Source: Micractinium sp. NFX-FRZ (taxonomy: Eukaryota; Chlorophyta; Trebouxiophyceae; Chlorellales; Chlorellaceae). Taken from it: DNA of 64,000 bases. A model generated the notes under the pieces. That model had not been told where the DNA came from, did not search any database, and saw nothing but the letters and a program-made list of their open reading frames with translations. Made by a program: the position numbers and the translations under genes. Shown here in pieces: positions 10,868 to 21,700 of the stretch (its first letter is position 1; each line of letters starts with the position of its first letter). The stretch covers positions 1-64,000 of the forward strand of contig JAPTJF010000179.1 in NCBI GenBank assembly GCA_029339195.1, written 5' to 3'.

Positions 10868-13571
10868 TCATGTGAAACCACCAAAGAGTGCGTCAAACAG
10901 TGAGAGGTTGACCTGGCTGGCTGCTGCAGGCCCGGCAGCAGCAGGCGGAGGCAGCTGTTCCTCTGGATCCTGCGCTGACGCCACTGCCGCCTGCTGCTGC
11001 TGTACTTGCTGCTGCCGTTCTTGCTGCTGCTGTTGATGATGACCTTGCTGTGTGACCCGCTGCTGCTGCTGCTGCTGCGGCTGCTGCTGCTGCTGGGCAG
11101 GAGCTGCAGTGTGCTCCTGCCCCGCCTCCAACGTCGCCTTCAGATCCTGCGTCTCTGCTGACGCCTGCCGCTGCCTGCGCTCCCGACACACCTGCCCCGG
11201 CGCTGCCACCGCTGCAGTCGGCCCGGCTGAGCTCTTGCTGAGCACCTCGCGGCACTGCAGGCAGGGGCAGACGGGCAGGCAGGAAGGCAGGCAGATGAGC
11301 AAGTGGGCTGCCGGCAGGAAGGCAGTGGGTAGGCAGCTGAGCACAGGTGCCAGCTGGAGTCTGCCAGCTGGCACCAGCCTCCCAGCTTGCCATCTTCAGC
11401 CTCACCTCGCCACCCAGGCCCCAGCCTCCCCGCATGTCCCCTTGAACCCCCAGCCGCTCACCTGCAGCGGTCACTCCTCTACGCCTGCACCTCACACACC
11501 TTGCTCGACACACAAGCCTCCTCTACTCCCCCCCTGCGCCCCTGCCCCGCCCCCCTCACCTGCTGCAACAGCTCCTCATCGCTGTCAACCAGCAGCTCCT
11601 GGCCATGCAGCCTGGGGGAGGAGGGGGCAGGCGGGGTGTGCAGGGTGGGCGGCGAGCATGCAGCTGCTGGGAAGGGAGGCATGCAGGCCATGCCGGGGGC
11701 AGGCAGGGAACTGAGCAGACAGGCAGGCCAGCAAGACTGCCCAGCCATGCCCCACCTGCGGCGGATCACAAGCGCTGCTGCTGCCGCTGCCGCTGCCCCA
11801 GCCGCCTGCAGCTTCTTGACGCCTCCTCGCGGCGCCTTGGCAGCAGCGGCTGCCTTGGGCCCCGCTTTGCCTGTGGCTGCCCTGGGCGCTGCCTTTGCTG
11901 GCTCCTTCATGACGGCTGCCCCTCGCCCCTTGTTGGCAGCAGGCCTGCACCCGGCAGCAGGAAAGGTCAGAGAAACCTTCAACATCCGCACAGAAGGCAG
12001 CACCGGGAGGAGTGCTGCTCACATCAACACAGAAGGCAGCATCAGGAGGAGTGCTGCTCACATCAAAAGGCAAACACAATGCCTGGCTCCAACAGCAGCA
12101 GCAGGGGTGGTGGCAGCGCAAACAGCTGCTCACACTATGGCACAGCACAGTAACGGCGGCGCTGCCCTGGCGGGCACTCACACGACGTCTGCTGCCAGCG
12201 CCCCAGGCAGCACCCTCTTGCGCTTGAGTGCTGCACCACCTGCAGGGGCCGCCTCGGCCGCCCTGACAATGGCAGCCGCCGCTGCCGCCGCACCGGCCGC
12301 CTGGCCTCCCGCTTTCCCTTGCATCCTGCCCGCCTGCCCCGCAGCCGCCTGCGCTGATGGCACCGTGGCCGCTGCTGCAGCCGCCCTGGCAATGGCAGCC
12401 GCCGCTGCCGCCGCACCAGGAGCCTGGCCCCCCGCTTCCCCTTGCATTCCGCCTGCCTGCCCCACAGCCGGCTGTGCTGTTGCCGTCGCGGCCGCCGGCT
12501 GCGCCCGCTGTGCTGCCTGCCAGGTGCCCTGGTCCAGCCTGGCCAGCAGCAGCGCCAGGATGTGCTTGCACAGGTTGTTGCCCTCAGCAAACTTGCAGGT
12601 GCAGTGGGACTCTGCCCAGTCGGGGTACTCCCTGCCCTCCTCGTGGGTCTGGAGGGAGATGCTGATCTGCAGGGAGGGGCCGTGGAGGGGAGCAGCGGGC
12701 AGGGGCGCCAAACTTTGTGACCAGAGAGCAGGGCACAGGGCAGGGCCAGCACCTATGACACCAAACGCAGTGTCCGGTTATGGCCCCACCCAACAGTCAT
12801 TTTCTGCTTGCGGCATTTGCTCTGGGCTGTTCCTCGGGCTGCCCGCCACAGGCAGACATGCAAGCCACCTTGCCTTGCACAGCCTCCCGGACACGCTTGC
12901 CAGCCCCTGCCCACCCTGCCCTGGACAGCTCCGCCCAACGAGGCCCCACCTGATAGCGCTCATCGTTGCTGCCCACTGACTGCCCCTTCAGATCCCCTGT
13001 CTGCGGTGAGAAGGTGGCGCCAAACAGTTTCCCGGCAGCTAGAATCTCAGACTTGGCCCGCGCAAGGAATCGGTCCGCCTGGTCATAGTCATCCCATTTG
13101 TATCCAGCCAGCTCGCGTACTCCAGACACGCTGTCCAGATTGATGTTGATTGTGTCTGCGTCTGGCTGCAAGGGCGGGCACAACAAGGGGAGGGCTTGGC
13201 AGCGGGGAACAAGCACGGTGGCGGCGGCGGCGGTGCAGAGAGGCATCAAGAGCTACCAGGCTGCGCCGCGTTATAGGGGCTCTCCAGATTAAAACAAACG
13301 CACCGCGTTCTTCCCCGCTCTCCCAGCACCCATCGCGCTGTTTGCTTGTGCACCGCACAGTCAAGGTTTCGGCGTCAAGTGACAACGTCTGGAGCTGCTG
13401 TGACACGCTGATATCACATGTAACGACCCAAAGAGTTGTGTGACGCATTGAAAGGTAGCCGGGGAGCAAAGCTGAGCCTAAATTCGACTGGGCAGCCACC
13501 TCAGCACTGGAATTCATCCGCACAATCCCACTGGAGGCGCTGCTATCACACTTCTGCTTCATACCCAACAT
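10868..13571 (-). CDS. SWIM-type zinc finger protein, poly-Gln rich
   Basis: Six exons read right to left: 13359-13571, 12950-13165, 12182-12666, 11756-11944, 11560-11611, 10868-11254, giving 513 residues with consistent phases. A SWIM zinc finger (C-x-C-xn-C-x-H) is visible at C165, C167, C176 and H178 (HCTCKFAEGNNLCKHI), preceded by a beta-rich stretch, as usual for this fold. SWIM domains bind zinc and mediate DNA or protein contacts. Behind it lies an Ala-rich block made of two copies of a 41-residue repeat, a basic Lys/Ala segment and a C-terminal poly-Gln region ending LFDALFGGF. No transposase (MULE) or kinase domain accompanies the finger, so the partner process is unknown. The first exon is chosen by phase and its donor at 13359 is a guess among few options. 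The gene is divergent from the TLP18.3 gene. Confidence 0.72.
11990..12065. repeat. Tandem intronic repeat, about 39 bp x 2
   Basis: Two copies of a unit containing CACAGAAGGCAGCA and GGAGGAGTGCTGCTCACATC lie in the intron upstream (in sequence order) of the SWIM exon. This is recent local duplication. Confidence 0.8.
12240..12485. repeat. 123-bp coding tandem duplication (41 residues x 2)
   Basis: The two halves are about 80-90 percent alike and are in frame in the SWIM-finger gene. Each encodes QAG-M-QGKAGGQA-GAAAAAAA followed by I-RAA. The spacing of 123 bases was read from the positions of the shared GGCAGCCGCCGCTGCC block (12271 and 12394). Confidence 0.8.
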
Positions 13572-13731
13572 CGCCAGAAGCGAGATCGGGGTGAGGGGTG
13601 TTGGGCGAGGCTGTGCCGGAAGCTCGGGCTCGCTTTCCCACCAGCCAAGGGAGCGTCCCGCTGGTGCTCAGTTTGCTTGCAAAGTCTGATGGCTTTATGT
13701 GCCTCACTGGCTGCTCGCAGGATACGCGGCC
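13572..13731. promoter_or_regulatory. Divergent promoter, SWIM gene / TLP18.3
   Basis: Only 160 bases separate the two proposed start codons, so the genes share an intergenic promoter region. No clear TATA box is visible. The short distance argues for coupled or bidirectional initiation; this is inference. Confidence 0.45.
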
Positions 13732-15605
13732 ATGGCAAGCGTGCAGCTGACCCGTCAGGCGGCCTTTGTGGCGCCCGCCACTGCGGCCGGGCGCCCTCAG
13801 CAGCAGCGGGCCCGCCGCGTGGTGGTGTGCCGCGCGCAGCAGGAGGAGGGTGTGCTGCGGCGCAAGATGGCGGCGGTGAGTGCCCGCCTGACGGTCGGGG
13901 ACGGAACTGGCCGCGCCTGATACGCCTATCCAGCAATGACAGGCGGACTTCATTGCCGCCACACATACCACAGGCATCGGCACAGGCTGCAAGCAGCATC
14001 TTGTGCCCCTTGCCACTTGCTCACCCGCCCGTCCGCCGCCTGGCTTCCGCGCTGCAGGCCGCCGCCGCTGCGCTGCTCGCGGCAAGCCCAATGAGCTTGG
14101 CAGGCTCCGCCCTGGCTGGCGAGTTTGACCTGCTTGCTGAGGGCACGCCCACCAGCTACGTGCTGGATGATGCCTCCATCCTGAACAAGACCACCAAGAA
14201 GAGCCTGAACGACGACCTGAAGGCGCTGGAGGTGAGCCGAGGTGCAGAATGCTGGGTGGTGCATCACATCAGGACCTGGGGGCACACAGGAGTGGGGCCG
14301 GGCAGGGAGAGCGGGCGCAAGAACGGCAGGCATGGGACAGCAGCTGGCGGGGCGCAGCGCGCAGTGCCAATGCCAGTTTTCTCAGCCATCGCAGCCTCCC
14401 CCCTTGATCGCCCCCCGCCCGCCCGCCATTCTTCGCGCCCCTCCCCGCCCGCAGGAGGCGACCGGCTACAAGCTTGAGGTGGCGACGGTACGGCGGCTGG
14501 AGTATGAGAACGACACCTTTGCATTTGGTGACAAGCTCATCAAGAAGTGGTACCCTGGCGCCGACAAGGTGCGGGGTTGGAGCTCAGGGGCGGGGCGTGG
14601 GCGAGAGGGAGGCGCCGGCCTCAGCCCCCTTGCCAGTTCTCCATTGCCCCAGTAGTCACCAGGCAGCCCATCCGCTTTAGAAGACGCTCTTCCTGCTCAC
14701 CTGGCTCTGGCTGCTCCGTTCCTCTTTGCCTGCCCCTTCCGGCCCCGCGCCTGAGCCACCCCCTACCGCCCCACCCCCGTGCCCCGCCGCCCTCGCTGCA
14801 GGACAAGGCCGGCATCCTGCTGGTCGTGTCCGCCTCCAAGGACGGCGCCCTGACCGGCGGCGACGCCTTCATGTCCGCCATTGGCGACGACCTCATCGAC
14901 TCGATTGTGGGAGAGAACATCCCCATCCTGACGGGCGAGGAGAAGTACAACGAGACGGTGACCAGCAGCGTGAAGCGCGTGGTGGCCAAGCTGTCGGGCA
15001 AGGAGGACCCGGGGGCGCCGTTCCGGTGAGCGCAGGGCGGGCTGACGGGGGAGGGCGGCTGTGGGGTGCATGGAGGAGGGCAGAGGCAGGGGTGCGCGGT
15101 GGGGAGGCTGCGGGTGCGGGCTGCACACAAGCAGGGATGGGTGTGGCGACGTCTTAGTGAGCCGGTCTTGAGGCATGCACCTGCCTGCCTTGCGCAACCC
15201 GTCTGGAGCGTAGTGATCTCACCTGCTGTCACCCGGCCTGCCTCCCTGTGCTTCCCATCCTCCTGCCTGCAGCGCGGACGCGGAGCGCAAGCGGACATAC
15301 AAGACCAAGGCTGAAACTGAGGCCAAGAAGCCGGTGACAGCCACCATTGTGGGCACGCTGCTCTTCATTTCCGGTGAGGCAGCACCAGGGCGGGGCGATG
15401 GGCAGGGAGGCAGGCAGGGGCGGAGCCATGGCAGCGGAGCAGGCAGGGGTCGTGTGCGGGCACTGGCAATGTGTGTGGGCACACGCCCGAGGCTTCCCTC
15501 CCATTGCGCCCGCTCACCGCCTGCCCGCGCCCCTGCGCACCCCCTTTCTTCCCTGCAGTTGTGGTGCCCATGCTGCAGTACTGGGGCTACACCAGCGACC
15601 GCTAA
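13732..15605 (+). CDS. TLP18.3: Thylakoid TPM-domain protein TLP18.3 (Psb32-like)
   Basis: Photosystem II repair and thylakoid acid phosphatase-like protein of the chloroplast. Six exons: 13732-13875, 14058-14231, 14455-14568, 14802-15025, 15273-15373, 15559-15605, giving 267 residues, all phases consistent. The order is plastid transit peptide (about 1-45), thylakoid lumen signal (AALLAASPMSLAGSALAGE), then a TPM domain. That domain holds YVLDDASILNKTTK, the VATVRRLEYENDTF strand, KWYPGAD, the GILLVVSASKDGALTGG core with DAF, and ENIPILTGEEKYNE. A C-terminal membrane anchor ends VVPMLQYWGYTSDR. The whole order and the C-terminal anchor match plant TLP18.3, a protein that assists turnover of the D1 protein and reassembly of PSII after photodamage. 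A TGTAA polyadenylation signal lies at 15768-15772. The only alternative name is Psb32, the cyanobacterial orthologue. Confidence 0.94.
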
Positions 15606-16231
15606 GCCTGAGGGGTGTTGCCGGCAGCAGACTGGCAACCCATTTGTGTGCTGTTTTGGGGGGGAGAGGAACCCCCCCTTTTGTACTACCACTTCTTCTC
15701 TATCGCTGCGATGACCTGGGTGGCCAGTTTTCCCGCCATGCCCCACCTCAGTATGTGTAGGCAGGCTTGTAATGCCGCCCCCTTGAGCTCATGACAGTGA
15801 ACAGATGCGGCCAAAGCAAACAAGCTGGGATGAGGGCGGGCGGCAGCGCACAGCGGCGCCGGGTGCGCAAGCGTTGCATAAGCCCAGCCCCAGCTGGTCA
15901 TGCTGGGGAGCCTGGCAAGCTGTGGAACTCTGGTCTCACGAATGCTGCCAACCATGGGGAGCTTGCGGCCTGGTGGCGCAGCGACGTCATGCCGCCACGA
16001 CGCGGCAGCGGCGACAGGTGGCAGCGCAAGTGCAAGCAGCTCTGCGTGTCTCGGCTGAATTGGAGCCTGCGCTTGCCTGGTCTCACCCTGCCGTTGCGCA
16101 ACCTGTTTTCTCCCTGCGGGCTGCCGTCTGCTGCCGCCCGCCCGCCGCGCCCCTCTTCCGCTCCCTTCTACCTCGTCGCTGGGCGCTCCAGAACACCGTG
16201 GTTTTCAAATGGTGGAGACTAGGAGCAGGTG
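15606..16231. other. Intergenic between TLP18.3 and small membrane protein
   Basis: Contains the 3' untranslated region of TLP18.3, with a TGTAA signal at 15768-15772, then the presumed promoter and leader of the next plus-strand gene. No coding exon seen. Confidence 0.5.
15768..15772 (+). terminator. TGTAA polyadenylation signal of TLP18.3
   Basis: TGTAA, the chlorophyte polyadenylation motif, about 165 bases after the stop codon. Confidence 0.65.
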
Positions 16232-17203
16232 ATGGCGCGAGCTGTTGCGCGCAACGGAAACGCTTACCGCCGGAGCGTGCTTCCCCGCTCACCCCCGGCC
16301 GTTTCTGATTTCTGCAGGCGGAAGTCGACGGCGCCAGGTGCAGCGGCGGATGGCACGCCAGCCAGCAGTGGGGGCGGCGGCGGCGGCGGGGAGGCGCTGC
16401 CCTCGAGCAGCGGGCGACAGCGAGCCGAGGTACAGCAGCCGCAGGAGGGCGAGGCGGGAAGCAATCACACCGACTATGCAGAGGTATACCGCCAGGCAGC
16501 TCTGAGGGCCAAGCGGGCTGAGCAGTCCAGCATCCTGCGGCGGCTCAAGGGGTGAGCGGGGCGGGCAAGGGAGCTTGGCGCTGCTGCTGCTGCTGTTGCG
16601 GGTTTGGAAGCTTTCAGCGGCAGGGGGCAACCGCCTGCAAGTCTTTGTTCATGCGTCAAAGCAATGATGCGCAAGTGCCTATCCGGGACAGCTCTGTTGG
16701 CCAGCAGCTGTGCCCGGCCCCGCTGCTCCCCTTGTCCTTCACATCTGCTCCCACCACCCCTGGGCCATTCCCACCCTGCAGGCGGGCGTACCTGTTCTAC
16801 CACCAGCAAGCCATGACGTGGGGGTGGTACATGCTGGAGCCCTGGGAGACGGTGCTGTGGATGTCCACCCTGGCTTTCCTCTGCTGGCTGGTGCTCTCCG
16901 CCTGCTTCATCAACCCCAACAGCATCTGCAGCTCCGGCCTGGCAGCGGCGCGCAAGGCGCTGGCGGCGCAAGGTGGGGAGGATCTGGGGCCTAGGGAGTG
17001 CACGGGTGGTGAGCATGGGTCCTGGGCCGCCTTTGCAGCCGTTTGGCAGCATCTTGGCATGCTCGGGCTGCCGGCAGCTGAGAGCGCTGCAAGCTGTTTG
17101 GCCGTTCCTTGGGCAGGTGCGTTTGTGAGTGGTGCTAAACTAAACCCATGCCCCTGCCTTGTCCCGTGCTGCAGGTGCCAAGCTGCTGGCATACAGGGGA
17201 TGA
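16232..17203 (+). CDS. Small single-span membrane protein, unknown function
   Basis: Three exons: 16232-16551, 16782-16972, 17175-17203, coding for 179 residues with consistent phases. The N-terminal 90 residues are basic, Ser/Ala/Gly-rich and disordered, with a Gly run, and could be a plastid transit peptide. A short helical segment follows (TDYAEVYRQAALRAKRAEQ). Then comes an aromatic stretch (YLFYHQQAMTWGWYMLEPWE) leading into one membrane span (TVLWMSTLAFLCWLVLSACF). The tail has an NPNSIC turn and a short Ala-rich helix ending AKLLAYRG. I do not recognise a family. The start codon is the first ATG of the open exon; an upstream exon cannot be excluded. The close position behind TLP18.3 might mean plastid function, but that is only inference. 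Confidence 0.55.
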
Positions 17204-18776
17204 TGGCAGGCACGCAACGGCTGGCAGCAGCAGCACGCGCAGCACCAGAATTTGCAGCACGGCGCCTTGAGAGAGCGGGAGAGAGATGCCGAGCTGTGTC
17301 TCCCGATGCTGCATTCGTTCCCTGTTGTACTCAATTTTTCCTATACCAACCTCTTCCACCCACGTGTGCACCTGCCAAGAAACATGCCTGGGAGAGCAGT
17401 AGGCAGGGTGCGGCCTACAGGGCGAGCTCGGCAGATGGCTAGTGCGGCGGCACGGAGTCGCAGGCAGCCTGCCAGGGTTCTCGACCATGTGGTGTTATTT
17501 TCTCGCCCAGCACAGGTTACCGCCCTTTCACATGCACCCTGCATGGTGTGCAGCGCCGCCCGCCTGCCAGCCGGTGCTTACTAGCTAGAGAGAGGGAAGC
17601 CCCGACCCCCGCCTCAACAGGCAAGCAGCTTCTGTCTTAACTGTGTCGCTTGCATCGCCTGAGATGCTTACGGTCTCTGGCAGCATGTAGCTTCATTCAA
17701 AGATCTCTGGCTGAACGCTGGCGGGGCTGCCTGTGGCAGGATCACTGCAGCTTCCGGTGGGCGGCAGCTTCTTGAAAGTGCTGGGAACGTGTGGATACTG
17801 CTCACATGGTTTGCCCTTGGGGTGGCCTGCATGCACTCCAGCCCGCTTCGCTCAGTTGCAGAGCTGCCCAGTTGCGATTGCCAGATCGGCGCAGGGAATT
17901 TGAGGCACCTGGGAGGACAGGTGCCACCGAGTGGCCAGCGTGAGGGCGGCGGAAGCTGCTCTCTACCTGCTAGGCATGAAGGCGGTCCTGGCAGATTACA
18001 AAAGCCGTGTCCGCCGGTCGTGTGTTTGTATTCAGCTCTCTCCAACCCTTCTCTCCACTTTCAGGACCTCCGAACAGCGCAATCCGCGCTCGAGATAGTT
18101 GCCGCCCGAGTGCATCGCTCCTGGGGGCCTCTCCTGCAAGCTTTGCCACAAGGCAAGTGAATTAGCAAGTTCCGAGGGACATACATGAACAGAGGCGATC
18201 ATATGTCGCCAGGATACAGCAGCCGGATGGGGCAAGGAGGGCCACTCGCTGGCCCCCGGCTCCAGCTGCAGGCCCTGCCCAGACTTGCGGCCGCCCCTTT
18301 GCGATGGAGAGGTTGTTGAATCGGAAGGCGGGCTCTGTCTGCGCTGTAGTGCGCTGTAGGGTTGAACACACCTACTGCAGGCACATTCCCCTCTCCAAAA
18401 AGGGGCGGCAGCAAGTTTAAAAGGCGGTACCGGTGCAACTGCCGTAGCGCCGCAGAGTTGGCGGCTGGCTGGCGGGGAGGCCGGCGGCAAAATGTGATTC
18501 AACTGGGCACGTGACCGCTTGCCCATTTGACAAGGGGCCATCAAGAACGCACGCACCAGGGGACACCTGTCATTTACCACAGCTGGACCACCAGACAGCA
18601 TCCCACATGTTGCCGCCAGGCAGCCCCAGCCCCGTCGGCCTGCTGCCCGCCGGCTGCCGCCAAGCAGGCAGCTCGCTGCCCCCTGCTCCCTTGCATCACA
18701 TGCCCCCAGCATCACAAGCCGCCCCCCCAGTGTTCCCTCCTCCTTTGCTGCAGCCAAGGGCGCCTTTGCCACCAAC
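17204..18776. other. Intergenic, no supported gene
   Basis: About 1.6 kb with no supported exon. It should hold the 3' end of the small membrane protein gene and the promoter of the large secreted-protein gene. I noticed no TGTAA signal close to the upstream stop and no repeats of note. Confidence 0.45.
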
Positions 18777-21700
18777 ATGCCACCCGGCAGGTACCCGGGC
18801 CTGCCAGCCCTGGCGCTGGCGGCCGCCGTCTCAGCCCTGCTGGTCGCCACCGCAGCCGCCGGCTCCAGCTCTGCCGTCGAGGGTGCTGCCTACAAGCCGC
18901 CGCCGGGCATCCTTGGGCGCGGCGTCGACAAGCGCCCCATCTTCCGCAATTTCAACGTAGGCAGGCTGTGCATGGTCAGGGCAGACCGTCGCCGGCTCGT
19001 ACCTGCCCATGCCTACTGAACTCCTAACCACTAACATCCACTTGACCTCGCTCCCTGCGACCCTCTGCTGCAGTCGTACATCAAGTGGTGCGGCGAGAAC
19101 CCAAGTGCGTGGGCAAATGGACTGTGCTGGGGGCAGCAGGGCTGGCTGCGTGCGCCAGCTGTCGCAGCGTGGAGAGTGCAGTGCGCATGCGCCCCGCCCT
19201 GATTGCTGGGCCTGACGCTGCGCCTGCCCCCTGCCTCCCCGCTGTGCAGATGCCTGGCCCTACAAAGGCTACTGCACGCAGCCCAAGGGCTACAAACCGG
19301 TGCGCGGCAGTGCAGAGCAGGGCAGCATGCGCTTTGCTGGCGGCTGCAGGGCCGTCACCCCCTGCAGGCGGGAGGGAGGCATCCCTGTGCCCCGCCCTGT
19401 CAATAAACGCCCCCGCCCCCGCCCCTGCCCCTGCCCCCACCCCTGCCCCTGTCCCGCCCCGCAGTTCAACCAAAAGCTGCTCCCCAAGGGGGTGCACCCG
19501 GTGGGAGCCTGCACCGGCAAGCCCATGGACACCAAGCCCCGCTCCGTGCCCACCAACCGCACGCTGCCCGTGCCCGTCCCACCCCAGAAGCGCTACCAGC
19601 CCGCCAAATGTGAGGCGCCCACCCGCCCGCGCATGCCGGCCCTGCCATCCTACCGGCAGCAGGCAGCAATAGCCCTGCACTTGCTGCACCGCCGGCTGCG
19701 TGCGCTTCCTCGCTTGCCCTTTCTGGCAGCCACCTTGACTGCCCCCCGGGCCGCGACCTTGCCCACACACGACCACTCTGCCTCTCCTCGCTTCCCGCCC
19801 ACCCGCCGCCCCCCTCCTCCCCCGCAGCCAAGGGCACCTTTGGCCAGGCCTGGGACTTGGGAAAGACTGGCGTGGGGCGTCGCTTGATGGCCCAGCTGAG
19901 CGCCTCCTCCACCCAAGAGTCCCAGACCTACCACGCCCGCGCCACCCGCCGCAGCACCGGCTCCGGCGCCCGCTTTGCCCGCTCCCTGGCGGAGCAGTGC
20001 CCCGGCCTGGCCTGCGTCACCGACCTGCCCACCCTCGACCTCTCCTTCTCCCTGCCCCTCAAGATTGGGGACAGCACAGTGGACCTGGGGGAGGTGAGCG
20101 GGCAGGGGGGCCGGGGGTGTGTGCACGTGGGTGGGGAAGCGGGGGCAGGGAGGGGACGCGGCGCCCGTGCACACAGCCACCGCCCTGCCTCGCCCCGCCC
20201 TGCCCTGCTAGCACAGCGCTGGGGCCACGCCTCACTGCCCCTGCCTTTCCACCCCGCCCACTCCTTCCTCCTGCCCAGGTGTTGGACCCTAGCGGCATCG
20301 TGAACGACTTCCTGGGCTTGATTGGCAAGACCATCTGCGACCTGGTGGGTGGGCTGCATGCATGCATGCGCTGCTACACACGCATGTGCGGGACGCAGCG
20401 TGCACATCAGATCCCGATGCAGGCAGTGCAAGCAGGGGCCTGCCTGCATGGTGCAGCCCACTGGACACACCGCCACGTCATGCTCACAGCCCTCACCGCC
20501 CCCACCTGGCTTCACCTCCGCATCCCTCTGCCCACCTCCTTCCCTAACTAATCCCCCGCCCCTCATGCCTCCCCTGACCTCCCCATTGCTCTGCCCTCCT
20601 CTCCCCCCCCCCACAGTCCTTCCCCGGCGCCTCCATCACCAGCGGCACATGGCTGGGAGAGCTGTTTGGCGACCCCAACAATGCGGTGGCACAGCAGGTC
20701 GCCTCCCTGGTCCCCCTGTTCGAGTGAGCGCCCCTGCCAGGCTGCCCGCCGTGCTTGCGCCGCCCGTTGGGGCCAGGGCTGTACGGCTGTGGTTGGGCGG
20801 TGCTCCCGCCCGGTGCTCCTGCCCATTGCTCCTGCCCGCACTGAGGACCACCTCACCGCCACGACTTCACGACTTCCTCCTCGGTCCGACTCCTGCTCCC
20901 CGCCCCCACCCCCACCCCCACCCCTTCCCTCCCTCACCTCCTCCTTCCTCCTCGGTCCGACTCCTGCTCCCCGCCCCCCCCCCCCACCCCTTCCCTCCCT
21001 CACCTCCTCCCCCCGCCCCCCCTATACCCTCTGCATGCCCGCCCCCGGGCAGTGCCATGGCCCCCCTCTTGCCCAAGCCTTCCCTCTCCTCACCTCCTCT
21101 CCCCGCCCTCCCACCCATCTCCACCCTGCCTGCCTCTGCCTCCGCCCCCTGCTCGCAGTGCCATGGCCCTGCGCCAGGACGTCAACTTCCTCATCATGGG
21201 GTTCCCCCTGGGGGTGCCCCCCGTCACGCCGGCAGTGGGCGCCGACCCCTCCGACTTCAACAAGGTCAAGGGGGTCATGTCCAAGGGGGTGGCCATCGCA
21301 CTTAACCCCTGTGAGTGGGAACGAGAGTGGGGGCGCGGGGGGATGTGAGGCAAGGGCTGGTGCATAGGGATGGTGTGCGCGCTGAACCCTTGGGATTGGG
21401 CAGTGGGCGGGGGGGGGGAGGGCAGGAGGGGGGTTGATGCTTAAGGATGGTGTGCACGGAAGAGGGGGGAAGAGCAGGGGGCAGGGGGAGCGGAGCAGGG
21501 GGCAGAGCGGCGGCGTGCGATCTCCAGCCGCCTGGTTGGGCCGGCCCTTCCGCCTCCCCTGCAGCGCTGCCCCCGCTGACGTCTGCCTGTGCGCCGGCTG
21601 CCCCCCCCTGCAGGCACGCTGGACATTTTCTTCCAGTTCAAGGGCTTCGAGGCTGGCCCCTTCCAGCTGGGCAACTCTGGGCTGGAGGTGAGGGGGCAGG

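Noticed and set aside
20322..21305. 327-codon plus-strand frame inside the secreted-protein gene
   Set aside because: It reads through introns in a Pro-rich shadow frame; the true exons there (20617-20723, 21159-21310) have consistent splice phases.
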